Shown: positions 22,531 to 30,512 of the stretch, in pieces
Position numbering within the stretch: position 1 is the stretch's first letter
How the letters are laid out: every line of letters begins with the position of its first letter
Assembly (NCBI RefSeq): GCF_014863545.1
Contig: NZ_CP062260.1
Span: 2,852,001-2,916,000, forward strand
Direction: 5' to 3'
Origin: Paenibacillus sp. JNUCC32
GTDB lineage: Bacteria > Bacillota > Bacilli > Paenibacillales > Paenibacillaceae
Length of the DNA: 64,000 nt
Position numbers and translations under genes: made by a program
Notes under the pieces: generated by a model
What the model was told of the DNA's origin: nothing
What the model saw: the letters and a program-made list of their open reading frames with translations, nothing else
Databases searched by the model: none

Positions 22531-24474
22531 ATGAAATGGGACGAATTTTTCGTTACCGGTGATCCGTTAATTTACGGCGCCATGGTGAGTATCGTGCTCG
22601 TCTCGCTCGCAATCCTCTTCGGCTTGACCTATTACAAGAAGTGGGGATATATGTGGCGGGAATGGCTGACGACCGTGGATCACAAAAGAATTGGCGTCAT
22701 GTACATCATCTGTGCATTGATCATGCTGTTCCGCGGGGGCGTCGACGCGATCATGATGCGTGCGCAGACCGCCGCACCGGAGATGAAGTTTCTGACCGGT
22801 CAGCATTATAATGAAGTATTCACGACTCACGGGGTCATCATGATCCTCTTTATGGCCATGCCGTTTATTTTCGGTCTGATGAACGTCATCGTTCCGCTCC
22901 AGATCGGTGCCCGTGACGTTGCATTCCCTAAACTGAACGCAATCAGCTTCTGGCTGTTCTTCGCCGGAGCGATGCTGTTCAACATTTCCTTCGTTATCGG
23001 AGGATCGCCTGATGCCGGCTGGTCCGCTTACTTCCCGCTGGCCAGTATCGAATTCAGTCCGACGGTCGGCAACAACTACTACTCTCTGTCGCTTCAGATT
23101 TCAGGGATTGGTACTTTGCTGACAGGCCTTAACTTTATCGTAACCATCCTGAAAATGCGCGCGCCGGGTATGACCCTGATGCGCATGCCAATGTTTACGT
23201 GGTCGGTATTGATCACTTGCGTCATCATTATCTTTGCTTTCCCTGTGCTTACGATTGCGCTTCTGCTTATGATGTTCGACCGCATCTTCGGCTCGCAATT
23301 CTTCACGATGGCCAACGGGGGCATGGATATGCTCTGGGCCAACCTGTTCTGGGTATGGGGTCACCCTGAGGTATATATCGTTATTCTGCCGGCATTCGGT
23401 ATTTTCAGCGAGATCATCTCAGCGTTCTCCAAAAAGAACCTGTACGGTTACAGCTCCATGGTATTGAGTATGGCGATTATTTCCGGATTGTCCTTCCTGG
23501 TATGGGCCCACCATTTCTACACGATGGGTCAAGGGGCCATGGTCAACGGTTTCTTCTCCATCACGACGATGGCGATTGCCGTACCGACCGGGATCAAAAT
23601 ATTCAACTGGCTCTTTACGCTTCGCAAGGGCCGAATCAGCTTTACGACGCCGATGCTCTACTCGCTTGCCTTTATTCCGATCTTTACGATCGGCGGCGTA
23701 ACCGGCGTCATGCTGGCGATGGCCAGTGCCGACTATCAGTATCACAATACGATGTTCCTGGTGGCCCACTTCCACTATGTGCTCATTCCAGGCGCCGTAT
23801 TCGCCGTCATTGCCGGTTTCCACTACTGGTTCCCTAAAGTGTTCGGCTTCCGTCTGAACGAAAAGCTTGGCAAAATCGCATTCTGGTTCATTGCCATCTC
23901 ATTTAACGTTACGTTCTTCCCAATGTTCTTCCTGGGACTTATGGGGATGACCCGCCGTACGTACACGTATTCGGCCGAGACCGGCTTTGGTCCGCTGAAT
24001 ATGCTGTCGATGGTCGGCGCGGTCGGACTGGCGATCGGATTCATCCTTCTGGTGTACAACATTTACTGGAGTACACGTTACGAGCCGCGCGACAAAACGG
24101 GAGATCCATGGGATGCACGATCACTGGAATGGTCGACGCCAAGTCCGGTTCCTGTTTACAACTTTGCGGTAACGCCGAAAGTCAAAGGCCGTGACGCCTT
24201 CTGGTTCTCCAAGAAAAACAACGAGCCGCTTTCGGACGAGAAAATCACGAAGATTCACATGCCAAGCAACACCGGAAAACCGTTTATACTGGGCATCGCC
24301 TTCTTCTTCCTGGGCTTCTTCCTGGTATTCAGCTGGTGGATTCCATCCATCGTTGCCGGTATCGCGGTATTGATTATTATGGCTACCATGTCCTTCGACC
24401 GTGATCACGGGTATTACATTCCGGTTGAAGAGATTGTTCAAACCGAACAGAAACTGCGGGGTGATACGGTATGA
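22531..24474 (+). CDS. qoxB: Cytochrome aa3 quinol oxidase subunit I
   Basis: A 647-residue heme-copper oxidase subunit that reduces oxygen and pumps protons. Signs: FFTMANGGMDMLWANLFWVW, then GHPEVYIVILPAFG (Cu-B His and cross-linked Tyr), VWAHHFYTMGQGA (Cu-B His-His), and VAHFHYVLIPGAVFAVIAGF (heme ligands); the N-terminal heme ligand is in FTTHGVIMILFMAMP. About 14-15 helices. It lies 63 bases after qoxA behind AAAGGAG, and its end overlaps qoxC by four bases. Confidence 0.96.
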   Translation: MKWDEFFVTGDPLIYGAMVSIVLVSLAILFGLTYYKKWGYMWREWLTTVDHKRIGVMYIICALIMLFRGGVDAIMMRAQTAAPEMKFLTGQHYNEVFTTHGVIMILFMAMPFIFGLMNVIVPLQIGARDVAFPKLNAISFWLFFAGAMLFNISFVIGGSPDAGWSAYFPLASIEFSPTVGNNYYSLSLQISGIGTLLTGLNFIVTILKMRAPGMTLMRMPMFTWSVLITCVIIIFAFPVLTIALLLMMFDRIFGSQFFTMANGGMDMLWANLFWVWGHPEVYIVILPAFGIFSEIISAFSKKNLYGYSSMVLSMAIISGLSFLVWAHHFYTMGQGAMVNGFFSITTMAIAVPTGIKIFNWLFTLRKGRISFTTPMLYSLAFIPIFTIGGVTGVMLAMASADYQYHNTMFLVAHFHYVLIPGAVFAVIAGFHYWFPKVFGFRLNEKLGKIAFWFIAISFNVTFFPMFFLGLMGMTRRTYTYSAETGFGPLNMLSMVGAVGLAIGFILLVYNIYWSTRYEPRDKTGDPWDARSLEWSTPSPVPVYNFAVTPKVKGRDAFWFSKKNNEPLSDEKITKIHMPSNTGKPFILGIAFFFLGFFLVFSWWIPSIVAGIAVLIIMATMSFDRDHGYYIPVEEIVQTEQKLRGDTV

Positions 24475-25067
24475 AAATAGATGCCACTCAGCCGCTGGAA
24501 TATGGAACAGAGGAAAACCGCAATCGTATATTCGGCTTCTGGCTGTTCCTCGGAGCTGAAATTGCGCTCTTTGCTACCTTGTTTACCGTCTACTTCGTTC
24601 TCGTGAACCGCTTTGCCAGCGGTCCGAGCGGAGCGGAAATCTTTGAAATTACGCCGGTCCTGCTTGAGACGTTCCTGCTCTTAACGAGCAGCTTCACCAT
24701 CGGTTTGGCTGTTCATGCGATGCGTCTGGGCCTGAAAAAGCAGATGATGATCTTCATGGTCATCACCCTGCTGCTGGGTGCGGGATTCCTCGGGATCGAG
24801 ATCTTTGAATTCTTCACCTATGTTCATGAAGGAGTAACGCTCTCAACCAGCGCCTTCTCCTCCAGCTTGTTCACATTGCTTGGCACGCACGGAGCTCACG
24901 TAACCTTCGGTCTCCTGTGGGGAACCGCCATTCTGATTCAACTTAAAAAGCATGGACTGGATCATTCCACAGCCAACAAGTCCTTTATCTTCTCGCTCTA
25001 CTGGCACTTCCTGGACGTTGTGTGGATCTTCATTTTCAGCTTCGTGTATCTGAAAGGACTGATGTGA
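24471..25067 (+). CDS. qoxC: Cytochrome aa3 quinol oxidase subunit III
   Basis: A 198-residue, five-helix subunit III: NRIFGFWLFLGAEIALFATL, LLLTSSFTIGLAVHAMRLG, LGTHGAHVTFGLLWGT, LYWHFLDVVWIFIFSFVYL. It supports the structure of subunit I. The start overlaps the stop of qoxB (ATGA), so translation is coupled, and qoxD begins one base after its stop. Confidence 0.95.
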   Translation: MKIDATQPLEYGTEENRNRIFGFWLFLGAEIALFATLFTVYFVLVNRFASGPSGAEIFEITPVLLETFLLLTSSFTIGLAVHAMRLGLKKQMMIFMVITLLLGAGFLGIEIFEFFTYVHEGVTLSTSAFSSSLFTLLGTHGAHVTFGLLWGTAILIQLKKHGLDHSTANKSFIFSLYWHFLDVVWIFIFSFVYLKGLM

Positions 25068-25068
25068 C

Positions 25069-25356
25069 ATGTTAAAACAGCTGTTTCCAATTAAGCATGT
25101 AGCGGGTTATATATCGTCCCTCGTCCTTTCAGCTGTCGCGCTCGTGGTTCTGCTGGATATGCCGGCAGCTTCGAAAGTGGCCGTTCTGCTGGTCACCGCG
25201 ATCCTGCAGGCAGCCGTTCAGCTTATGCTGTTCATGCACGTCGGCGAAAGCGAAGACAAAAAGTCCGTCTATATCAACATTGCGTTCGCCCTGTTCGTAG
25301 GGCTGGTTACTATCTTCGGAACGCTGTTCATCTTCATATGGGGCTGGTACGCTTAA
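25069..25356 (+). CDS. qoxD: Cytochrome aa3 quinol oxidase subunit IV
   Basis: A 95-residue, three-helix protein (HVAGYISSLVLSAVALVVLL, VAVLLVTAILQAAVQLMLFM, IAFALFVGLVTIFGTLFIFI) matching CyoD/QoxD subunit IV in size, pattern and operon position. Its start is one base after the qoxC stop. The terminator 25433-25477 ends the operon. Confidence 0.93.
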   Translation: MLKQLFPIKHVAGYISSLVLSAVALVVLLDMPAASKVAVLLVTAILQAAVQLMLFMHVGESEDKKSVYINIAFALFVGLVTIFGTLFIFIWGWYA

Positions 25357-25432
25357 GTCTCGCGAAAATCTGGGGTGAACGTGTACCGTCGATCATCGTT
25401 CGCTGTCACGAACGTATGACCAATATCAAAGA

Positions 25433-25477
25433 GGGCGTCCCAAAAGATCCTGGATCTCGAGGGATGCCCTTTTTTTT
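25433..25477 (+). terminator. qox operon terminator
   Basis: GGGCGTCCC/GGGATGCCC stem followed by eight T. Confidence 0.88.
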
Positions 25478-25528
25478 CCTATTGAAGGTGCTGCATGCGA
25501 ATCATTTCCCCATCATACTTCAAACATG

Positions 25529-25595
25529 CAAAAGAACCGTTTCTCGGAACTAGGGACGTGCGGCCCGCCAATTACGAGGAACGGTTTCTTTTTGC
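25529..25595 (-). terminator. Terminator of the CWB2 gene
   Basis: Inverted repeat of AAAGAAACCGTTCCTCG type with a loop near 28 nt. On the reverse strand it ends in a T-rich arm (GGTTCTTTTGC). Confidence 0.65.
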
Positions 25596-25638
25596 ATTCC
25601 ATATGCAGCTTCATCTGCCAATGCCATTTGCGGCTCCA

Positions 25639-26817
25639 TTAATTATGTCCTGCAGGCGTATCCAGAATTTCATCAATCTCACTCTGGAGCTTGGTGGTCA
25701 GGGTCTGTTCATCTCCGATGATCCAGGCATGATTATAGGGAGTATCCACTTTGGTGGCGTCACTCTGTTGCCTGATCGAGTCAACATACTTCGTAATCGA
25801 GCGTGGCACTCCGTCGCGCTCCGTAAACAATAGAGGGGCGTGTTTACCCATATGGGACAATGGAGCGGCCGCAATGGACAATGCCGGCGAGTCCGGCCTC
25901 GAGAAGGAGAAACTGTATCCCGGCGATTGTACTCCCCAGCCAAAACCCGTCCCGGGATCATGATACTGGGCAAAATGAATGGCATTCTCATACGGATCGT
26001 CTCCGGCTATGCGCGTTACCTTCCCATATTGCCGCAGCTCGTCTTCAACGGCCTGGGACACCACCTTTTCAGGTCCGATGACGTAGATATTCGCCTTCCC
26101 TTTACGCTGCCTTAGGGCCTGCGCCGTCTCTTCGGGCACGACCTTCTCGCTGACATACAGCATCGTTTCCGGCATATGGGCAATCCAGCTTACCGCGGGC
26201 AGCGTATAGTCGGGCCGTTCCATCGATCCGACAATAACCGAGGTCGGTACTGAACCGTTTACCCTGGAAGCATAGGCATCAATTGCTGCTGCCGCTTCCG
26301 CGGCTTCCCCGGCAGGAATGTGATCGGCCTTGTATTCAAGTCCGTTCAGCTCTTTCATCACCTGATCCGAGATCGGGCCGACGGTAATGATCTCAATCCC
26401 CTTGTTGTGCTCCGCTCCCCTCGGCTTCAGCCGTCTCAGCTCTTCCAAGGTTTCCTTCGGGATCCCCCCTTCTTCAACGAAGAGTAAAGGCCCCTCGCTA
26501 AGCTGCGTCAGATCGACGCTGACAGCCGCGATCGACCAGTGAGCCGAATCCACGAGGATCACGGTCTGCGGACGGCTGTGCACGTTCGTGGACTGCCACA
26601 GCGTCTTGGAAGTCAGTACGGCCGCACTTACTGGATCGGATGTATTCAAGCGAATCGTGTTTTTCGTGGCGGACCAAGGTACGGGAACATCCTTCAGAAG
26701 TTCTTTGCTGTGAACCGCCGAGGGAATGGAGGGCTCGGAATGGCTCTGCGTTTGACTCCAAGCGAGGATACCTGCCGTCAGCAGGGCAAGGGCCCAGCCG
26801 GCGATCATTTTTTTCAC
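25639..26817 (-). CDS. Exported protein with cell-wall-binding repeat 2 (CWB2)-like domains
   Basis: A 392-residue protein with an N-terminal signal or anchor helix (MIAGWALALLTAGILAWS). The body shows repeated alpha/beta units of the CW_binding_2 type: an NTIRLNTSDPVSAAVLTS start, VILVDSAHWSIAAVSVDLTQ, GPLLFVEEGGIPKETLEELR, IYVIGPEKVVSQAVEDELRQ, YGKVTRIAGDDPYENAIHFA and APLLFTERDGVP. CWB2 modules attach proteins to cell-wall polymers in Firmicutes. No catalytic domain is seen, so it may be a wall scaffold or adhesin. Monocistronic, with its own terminator at 25529-25595. Confidence 0.7.
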   Translation of the reverse strand: MKKMIAGWALALLTAGILAWSQTQSHSEPSIPSAVHSKELLKDVPVPWSATKNTIRLNTSDPVSAAVLTSKTLWQSTNVHSRPQTVILVDSAHWSIAAVSVDLTQLSEGPLLFVEEGGIPKETLEELRRLKPRGAEHNKGIEIITVGPISDQVMKELNGLEYKADHIPAGEAAEAAAAIDAYASRVNGSVPTSVIVGSMERPDYTLPAVSWIAHMPETMLYVSEKVVPEETAQALRQRKGKANIYVIGPEKVVSQAVEDELRQYGKVTRIAGDDPYENAIHFAQYHDPGTGFGWGVQSPGYSFSFSRPDSPALSIAAAPLSHMGKHAPLLFTERDGVPRSITKYVDSIRQQSDATKVDTPYNHAWIIGDEQTLTTKLQSEIDEILDTPAGHN

Positions 26818-26881
26818 CGAATATTCCTCCTGTCTTCACAATAAAACGCATCGTGCGAGATCATTCTTCCTGCTGATCCGT

Positions 26882-28135
26882 CTACAGATCTTCCATTAAT
26901 TTCTCCTCATCCATATCCGGTGGCAAGCCTGGACGCTCTTGGGTACGGTTTCGGATCCATTGTTCCTTCAGCATCTTCACAAATACGTCATCCCGGGACA
27001 ACCAGACCCCGTACTGGCGCTTCATATGCCGCTCTGCTTCCTCGAACGACCTGAACCGGAATGGGAGAGGTTCTCCGTTCCACTCGATCACCCATTCCCC
27101 GGCATTGGCGTAAACAAACAGCAAATCCTCGCCCCAGCTTTCGTACAGCACGCCGGACTCGCTTCCTTTGATATTGAACTGATTGCGCGAAGCATCGAAC
27201 CGGATCGGTTCCAGCTCAAACGAGTCCGCCGCAAACAATTGATACACATCCTCTGTTATGGTGCACCCCGCAGCCTTGGCATGGCCGCCACCGCCATACC
27301 GCATCGCCACTTCGGACACGTCCACATGATCATGAATGGTTCGAAGGCTCATTTTTCTTCCGCCCATATTCAGTATCGCGATGTAGTCAAGATGGGGATA
27401 GCTCGTGCCCAGCTCGCTGGCAAGCTCGGAATGATAGGATTCGGCGTAAACGATGCCGACGCAATGCTCCTCGACGAAGGTTTGAATGAGTTCCCGCTGC
27501 TTGCGGCGAATGTAACGCTCGATTTTATTCTCTTCCATGTCCAGGATTTTCTGTTCAAATTCATCAAAGAAGAAGCCCTCGTGCGATTCCCGGAGGCGCT
27601 CAGACATCTTGCTCTCGAATTCGTCCAGGGACAACATGTAGAACAAGTCATTCAAGCGCTTAGCCTCGATCTTGCCGCTCTCATCCCATTCCCATGTATC
27701 ATAGAGACGCACCAGCTCAACGAATTCGTCCAGCGCTTCGGTTCTGCCGAGATGTCCATGCTCGATTAAATATTCATAGAACAGCGAGGTTGCCGATGCC
27801 AAGCGGCCGTCCCGATGCGTTACATCCACTTGTCCCCAGCTGTGTTCATTGAGGTGGAGGGCGGTTTTATGGTGATCGATAAGCTGCACCTGTCCCCCCT
27901 CTTCGACAAACACGTTCAATTCCTTCTCGATGTCAGGAGAGACCGACAAATCCGTAATGAACAGCATATCGTATGGATTCTCCTGAACGGAGGTCCGGTT
28001 CAAATACCTTTCGACTTGTTGATTTAATCCGTGAATGGAGTTGTAACGGACATCGATTCCTTCACCGAAGGCGCATTTGGCGATGATGCCGCAGCCGACG
28101 CCATCTAAATCGTTATGGCTGTACAGATGATACAT
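26882..28135 (-). CDS. DHH-family phosphoesterase, NrnB-like oligoribonuclease
   Basis: A 417-residue DHH/DHHA1 protein. Motifs: YHLYSHNDLDGVGCGIIAK (metal Asp), FITDLSVS, VQLIDHHKTALHLNEH (the DHH signature) and the C-terminal GGGGHAKAAGC of DHHA1. The layout matches Bacillus NrnB, which degrades short oligoribonucleotides and pApA/pGpG or cyclic nucleotides. After DHHA1 there are about 115 more residues (ELEPIRFDASRNQFNIKG onward), as in longer NrnB-like proteins. Monocistronic. Activity on a particular substrate is inferred from family. Confidence 0.85.
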   Translation of the reverse strand: MYHLYSHNDLDGVGCGIIAKCAFGEGIDVRYNSIHGLNQQVERYLNRTSVQENPYDMLFITDLSVSPDIEKELNVFVEEGGQVQLIDHHKTALHLNEHSWGQVDVTHRDGRLASATSLFYEYLIEHGHLGRTEALDEFVELVRLYDTWEWDESGKIEAKRLNDLFYMLSLDEFESKMSERLRESHEGFFFDEFEQKILDMEENKIERYIRRKQRELIQTFVEEHCVGIVYAESYHSELASELGTSYPHLDYIAILNMGGRKMSLRTIHDHVDVSEVAMRYGGGGHAKAAGCTITEDVYQLFAADSFELEPIRFDASRNQFNIKGSESGVLYESWGEDLLFVYANAGEWVIEWNGEPLPFRFRSFEEAERHMKRQYGVWLSRDDVFVKMLKEQWIRNRTQERPGLPPDMDEEKLMEDL

Positions 28136-28253
28136 GGTTGACTTCCTCCCAGCAGAAGGTGGAATGATTAGTTGTTCTTGCCTTTCATCCCTTTACGGTT
28201 CCCTAAATTCCGTCGTTTTAACCCCTGTCAGCCCCTTAGAATCGACAAGGAAA

Positions 28254-28291
28254 CTAAAAAAGAAGAAGCGGCTGCTACAGCCGCTTCTTCT
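28254..28291 (-). terminator. Terminator of the heme monooxygenase gene
   Basis: Perfect 14-bp stem AGAAGAAGCGGCTG/CAGCCGCTTCTTCT with a 3-nt loop; T-run on the reverse strand. Confidence 0.9.
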
Positions 28292-28307
28292 GGAATATAG
28301 AGAATGA

Positions 28308-28652
28308 TTATGCCTGTTGAACCGGTCTCGGCCCTTTGGATGCCATGACCTCGTACATGCCGTGGCTGGAGCTGATGACATGCTCAGGCTGCGGCTTTCC
28401 GCGGTTGTCGCGGTGTCCTTGGATGTGCGCGGGACTGGTTTCCCAGCGTTTCCACGCTTCTTTCGACTCCCAGCGGATCATCACGATAACTTCTTCCGTT
28501 TCGTCGGTACGTTTCGCATTCTTCACAAGAACGTTCAGATCGATAAATCCTTCAATTTCTTCAATGGGTCCCGGCTTGCTGAAACGTTCCACGACCAGGT
28601 TGGAGGTGCCTGCTTTAACAATAATCGTTTTAGTCTCGATCAACATATCCAT
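28308..28652 (-). CDS. IsdG/HmoA-type heme-degrading monooxygenase
   Basis: About 114 residues, an antibiotic-biosynthesis-monooxygenase fold. It holds the catalytic Asn/Trp/His pattern of IsdG-like enzymes: FIDLNVLVKNAKRTDET (Asn), VIVMIRWESKEAWKRWETSP (Trp) and AHIQGHRD (His ligand). These enzymes open heme to release iron. ATG 28652 (MDMLIETKTIIV) follows AAGGGAG; GTG 28658 is an alternative. A near-perfect Fur box fills the promoter spacer at 28706-28724, which supports an iron-acquisition role and expression only when iron is low. Strong terminator at 28254-28291. Confidence 0.87.
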   Translation of the reverse strand: MDMLIETKTIIVKAGTSNLVVERFSKPGPIEEIEGFIDLNVLVKNAKRTDETEEVIVMIRWESKEAWKRWETSPAHIQGHRDNRGKPQPEHVISSSHGMYEVMASKGPRPVQQA

Positions 28653-28699
28653 AAACACTCCCTTAGCGAAAATCTGCCTAATTAAACGAACTATATACC

Positions 28700-28729
28700 A
28701 TTCTAAATGATAACGATTATCATTGTCAA
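28700..28729 (-). promoter_or_regulatory. Promoter with Fur box
   Basis: Reverse strand: -35 TTGACA (28724-28729), 18-bp spacer, -10 TAGAAT (28700-28705). The spacer is occupied by AATGATAACGATTATCATT (28706-28724), matching the Fur 7-1-7 consensus at 14 of 15 core positions. Confidence 0.88.
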
Positions 28730-28752
28730 ACCGTTAAAGCGTTCAACTTTTG

Positions 28753-28792
28753 CAAAAAAAAATCTGACCAGCATGAACCTGCTGATCAGATT
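28753..28792 (-). terminator. Terminator of the rhodanese-like gene
   Basis: AATCTGACCAGCA/TGCTGATCAGATT stem (one mismatch) followed by eight or nine T on the reverse strand. Confidence 0.88.
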
Positions 28793-28796
28793 GGGA

Positions 28797-29186
28797 TCAA
28801 TTCATCGATGCGCGCTGCACGGAATTGCACGCCGTGCAATCTTCCTGCAAATAAAAAAGCGAAGTAAAGCCGGCCTTCTTCAGCTTGCGCGCAGCCAGGA
28901 TTCCATCCGAGCGCTTGGGCGTTACGATAACTACGGAATCATCGGGCTTGAGCTCCTTCTCCCACACATACGGCAACCTTCCAAGCGAGATGTTTATGGT
29001 CTCTTTCCTCGGACATTCCATGAATTCGGACACATCGCGTACATCAAGCACTTTCAGATTCGGGCATTCCTTCTGTGCCAGACGAAGATCACTGCACTTC
29101 ATGAAGCGCAAACCTGTTATAGGTACATACCTCCGGTAGTAGAGACCGGATATAAAGATTATCAGTGCGGCAGATGCAATCAGCAC
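28797..29186 (-). CDS. Membrane-anchored rhodanese-like protein without the active-site cysteine
   Basis: A 129-residue protein: N-terminal helix (LIASAALIIFISGLYY), then a rhodanese fold (LKVLDVRDVSEFMECPR, INISLGRLPYVWEKELKPD, VVIVTPKRSDGILAARKLKK, AGFTSLFYLQ). The active-site loop, normally C-x-x-G-x-R-S, reads TPKRSDG, so sulfur transfer at the usual cysteine is not possible. Other cysteines (KCSDL, KECPN, MECPR and the terminal CTACN) could carry persulfide. GTG 29186 lies behind GGGGGAA. A consensus promoter and a TACCC-N4-GGGTA palindrome precede it, suggesting CsoR/CstR-type control and a link to sulfide or copper stress. Confidence 0.8.
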   Translation of the reverse strand: MLIASAALIIFISGLYYRRYVPITGLRFMKCSDLRLAQKECPNLKVLDVRDVSEFMECPRKETINISLGRLPYVWEKELKPDDSVVIVTPKRSDGILAARKLKKAGFTSLFYLQEDCTACNSVQRASMN

Positions 29187-29265
29187 GAATCATTCCCCCA
29201 TCAATATCATGTGTTTCAGCATGATGCATGGCGGTAAGATCACGGGCTTAAAAAAACGCCAATCC

Positions 29266-29279
29266 TACCCCTACGGGTA
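29266..29279. promoter_or_regulatory. CsoR/CstR-like palindrome
   Basis: TACCC-CTAC-GGGTA, directly downstream of the -10 of the rhodanese gene promoter. The G/C-tract inverted repeat is typical of CsoR/CstR repressor sites. Confidence 0.6.
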
Positions 29280-29280
29280 T

Positions 29281-29309
29281 ATAGTATGTGCTCCGCACCT
29301 AATTGTCAA
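29281..29309 (-). promoter_or_regulatory. Promoter of the rhodanese-like gene
   Basis: Reverse strand: perfect -35 TTGACA (29304-29309), 17-bp spacer, -10 TACTAT (29281-29286). It begins just after the bioB stop codon. Confidence 0.8.
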
Positions 29310-29313
29310 TACA

Positions 29314-30312
29314 TCATGACAGCGCGTTTTCTTCAATTTCAAACCCAAGGTTTTCAATCAATCCCCAGTCGGCCGTATGGGCCTGGCCTTCTGTCGTTAA
29401 ATAATCGCCGATGAATATGGAGTTCGCCGCGTACAGGCCAAGGGGTTGAAGGGATCGCAGGTTCACTTCCCGGCCCCCTGCAATCCGTATCTCCTTCGTC
29501 GGGTTAACAAACCGCATCATGGCAAGAATCTTCAAACACATAATCGGTGTCAATTCCCTGCGTCCTTCCAGAGGGGTTCCCTCGATCGCATTCAGAAAAT
29601 TGCATGGAATCGAATCCGCTCCAAGCGATTTCAGAGCAAACGCAATCTCCACCCGTTCTTCTATGCTCTCCCCCATTCCGAAAATCGCTCCGGAGCAAGG
29701 GGACATTCCGGAAGAGCTTGCCTGCTTCACCGTGTCCAGCCGGTCATCGTATGTATGCGTAGTCGTAATATGCCCGTAATTATCTTTGGAAGTATTCAGA
29801 TTATGGTTGTATCGATGGACCCCGGCATCGGCGAGCTTGCGCGCATGTTCCTCGTTCAAGAAGCCCAGGCAACAGCACACCTTCAGATCGGTCGTCCGGG
29901 TAATCTCCTTCACCGCTTCGGCTACATGATCAATCTCCCGATTGGAAGGGCGGCGTCCGGATGCCACGATGCAATAAGTTCCCGCTTTTCGGCGAATCGA
30001 CTCGCGCGCGCCTTCCAGAATTTTGTCCTTGGTCAGCCATGCGTATTTTTCGATGGGTGCTTCCGACACGATGGACTGGGAGCAATATCCGCAATCCTCA
30101 GGACAGAGGCCGGATTTCGCGTTCACGATCATGTTCAGCTTAACCTTGTTTCCATAATACTCGCGACGGATGTGATAGGCGGCCTGCATAATGTTCAGAA
30201 GCTCCCCGTCCTCGCTGTTCAGAACCGCCAAGGCTTCGGCCGGGGTCACTTCATGTCCTTTCACGACCCGATCCGCCAGCGTCAACCAATCGTAATGGGT
30301 TTGTGTTGTCAT
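29314..30312 (-). CDS. bioB: Biotin synthase
   Basis: A 332-residue radical-SAM enzyme that inserts sulfur into dethiobiotin. Motifs: AKSGLCPEDCGYCSQS (CxxxCxxC for the SAM [4Fe-4S] cluster), KVCCCLGFLNEEHARKLADA, YNHNLNTSKDNYGHITTTHT, GIFGMGES-type AIFGMGESIEERVEIAFALK and IRIAGGREVNLRSLQPLGLY (the Arg ligand of the [2Fe-2S] cluster). The start is ATG 30312 (MTTQTHYDWL) behind GAGAGGGAG. No other bio genes are near, but a BirA-type operator precedes it, so it responds to biotin on its own. Confidence 0.96.
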   Translation of the reverse strand: MTTQTHYDWLTLADRVVKGHEVTPAEALAVLNSEDGELLNIMQAAYHIRREYYGNKVKLNMIVNAKSGLCPEDCGYCSQSIVSEAPIEKYAWLTKDKILEGARESIRRKAGTYCIVASGRRPSNREIDHVAEAVKEITRTTDLKVCCCLGFLNEEHARKLADAGVHRYNHNLNTSKDNYGHITTTHTYDDRLDTVKQASSSGMSPCSGAIFGMGESIEERVEIAFALKSLGADSIPCNFLNAIEGTPLEGRRELTPIMCLKILAMMRFVNPTKEIRIAGGREVNLRSLQPLGLYAANSIFIGDYLTTEGQAHTADWGLIENLGFEIEENALS

Positions 30313-30339
30313 ATTCAAAATCTCCCTCTCCATTCTGAT

Positions 30340-30374
30340 TGTCAACCATTTTTAATAATGAATAGGTTAACAAT
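30340..30374. promoter_or_regulatory. BirA operator upstream of bioB
   Basis: TTGTCAACC-N17-GGTTAACAA, an inverted repeat like the BirA consensus TTGTTAACC/GGTTAACAA. The spacer is about a base longer than the usual 15-16. Confidence 0.75.
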
Positions 30375-30432
30375 AAGGATAATAATAGCACAGGCCACGA
30401 AAGTGAGGCAATCCTTCACTGAAGCCTCCGCA

Positions 30433-30498
30433 TAAAAATAGGGACTGCTTCATCAAAGCCAGTTTAAGGCTTAATGAAACAATCCCTTTCCTATTTTA
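30433..30498 (-). terminator. Terminator of the LtaS-type gene
   Basis: Long imperfect inverted repeat (TAGGGACTGCTTCAT with ATGAAACAATCCCTTTCCTA) ending in CTATTTTTATG on the reverse strand. Confidence 0.75.
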
Positions 30499-30512
30499 AC
30501 GAATTGTTGGCT

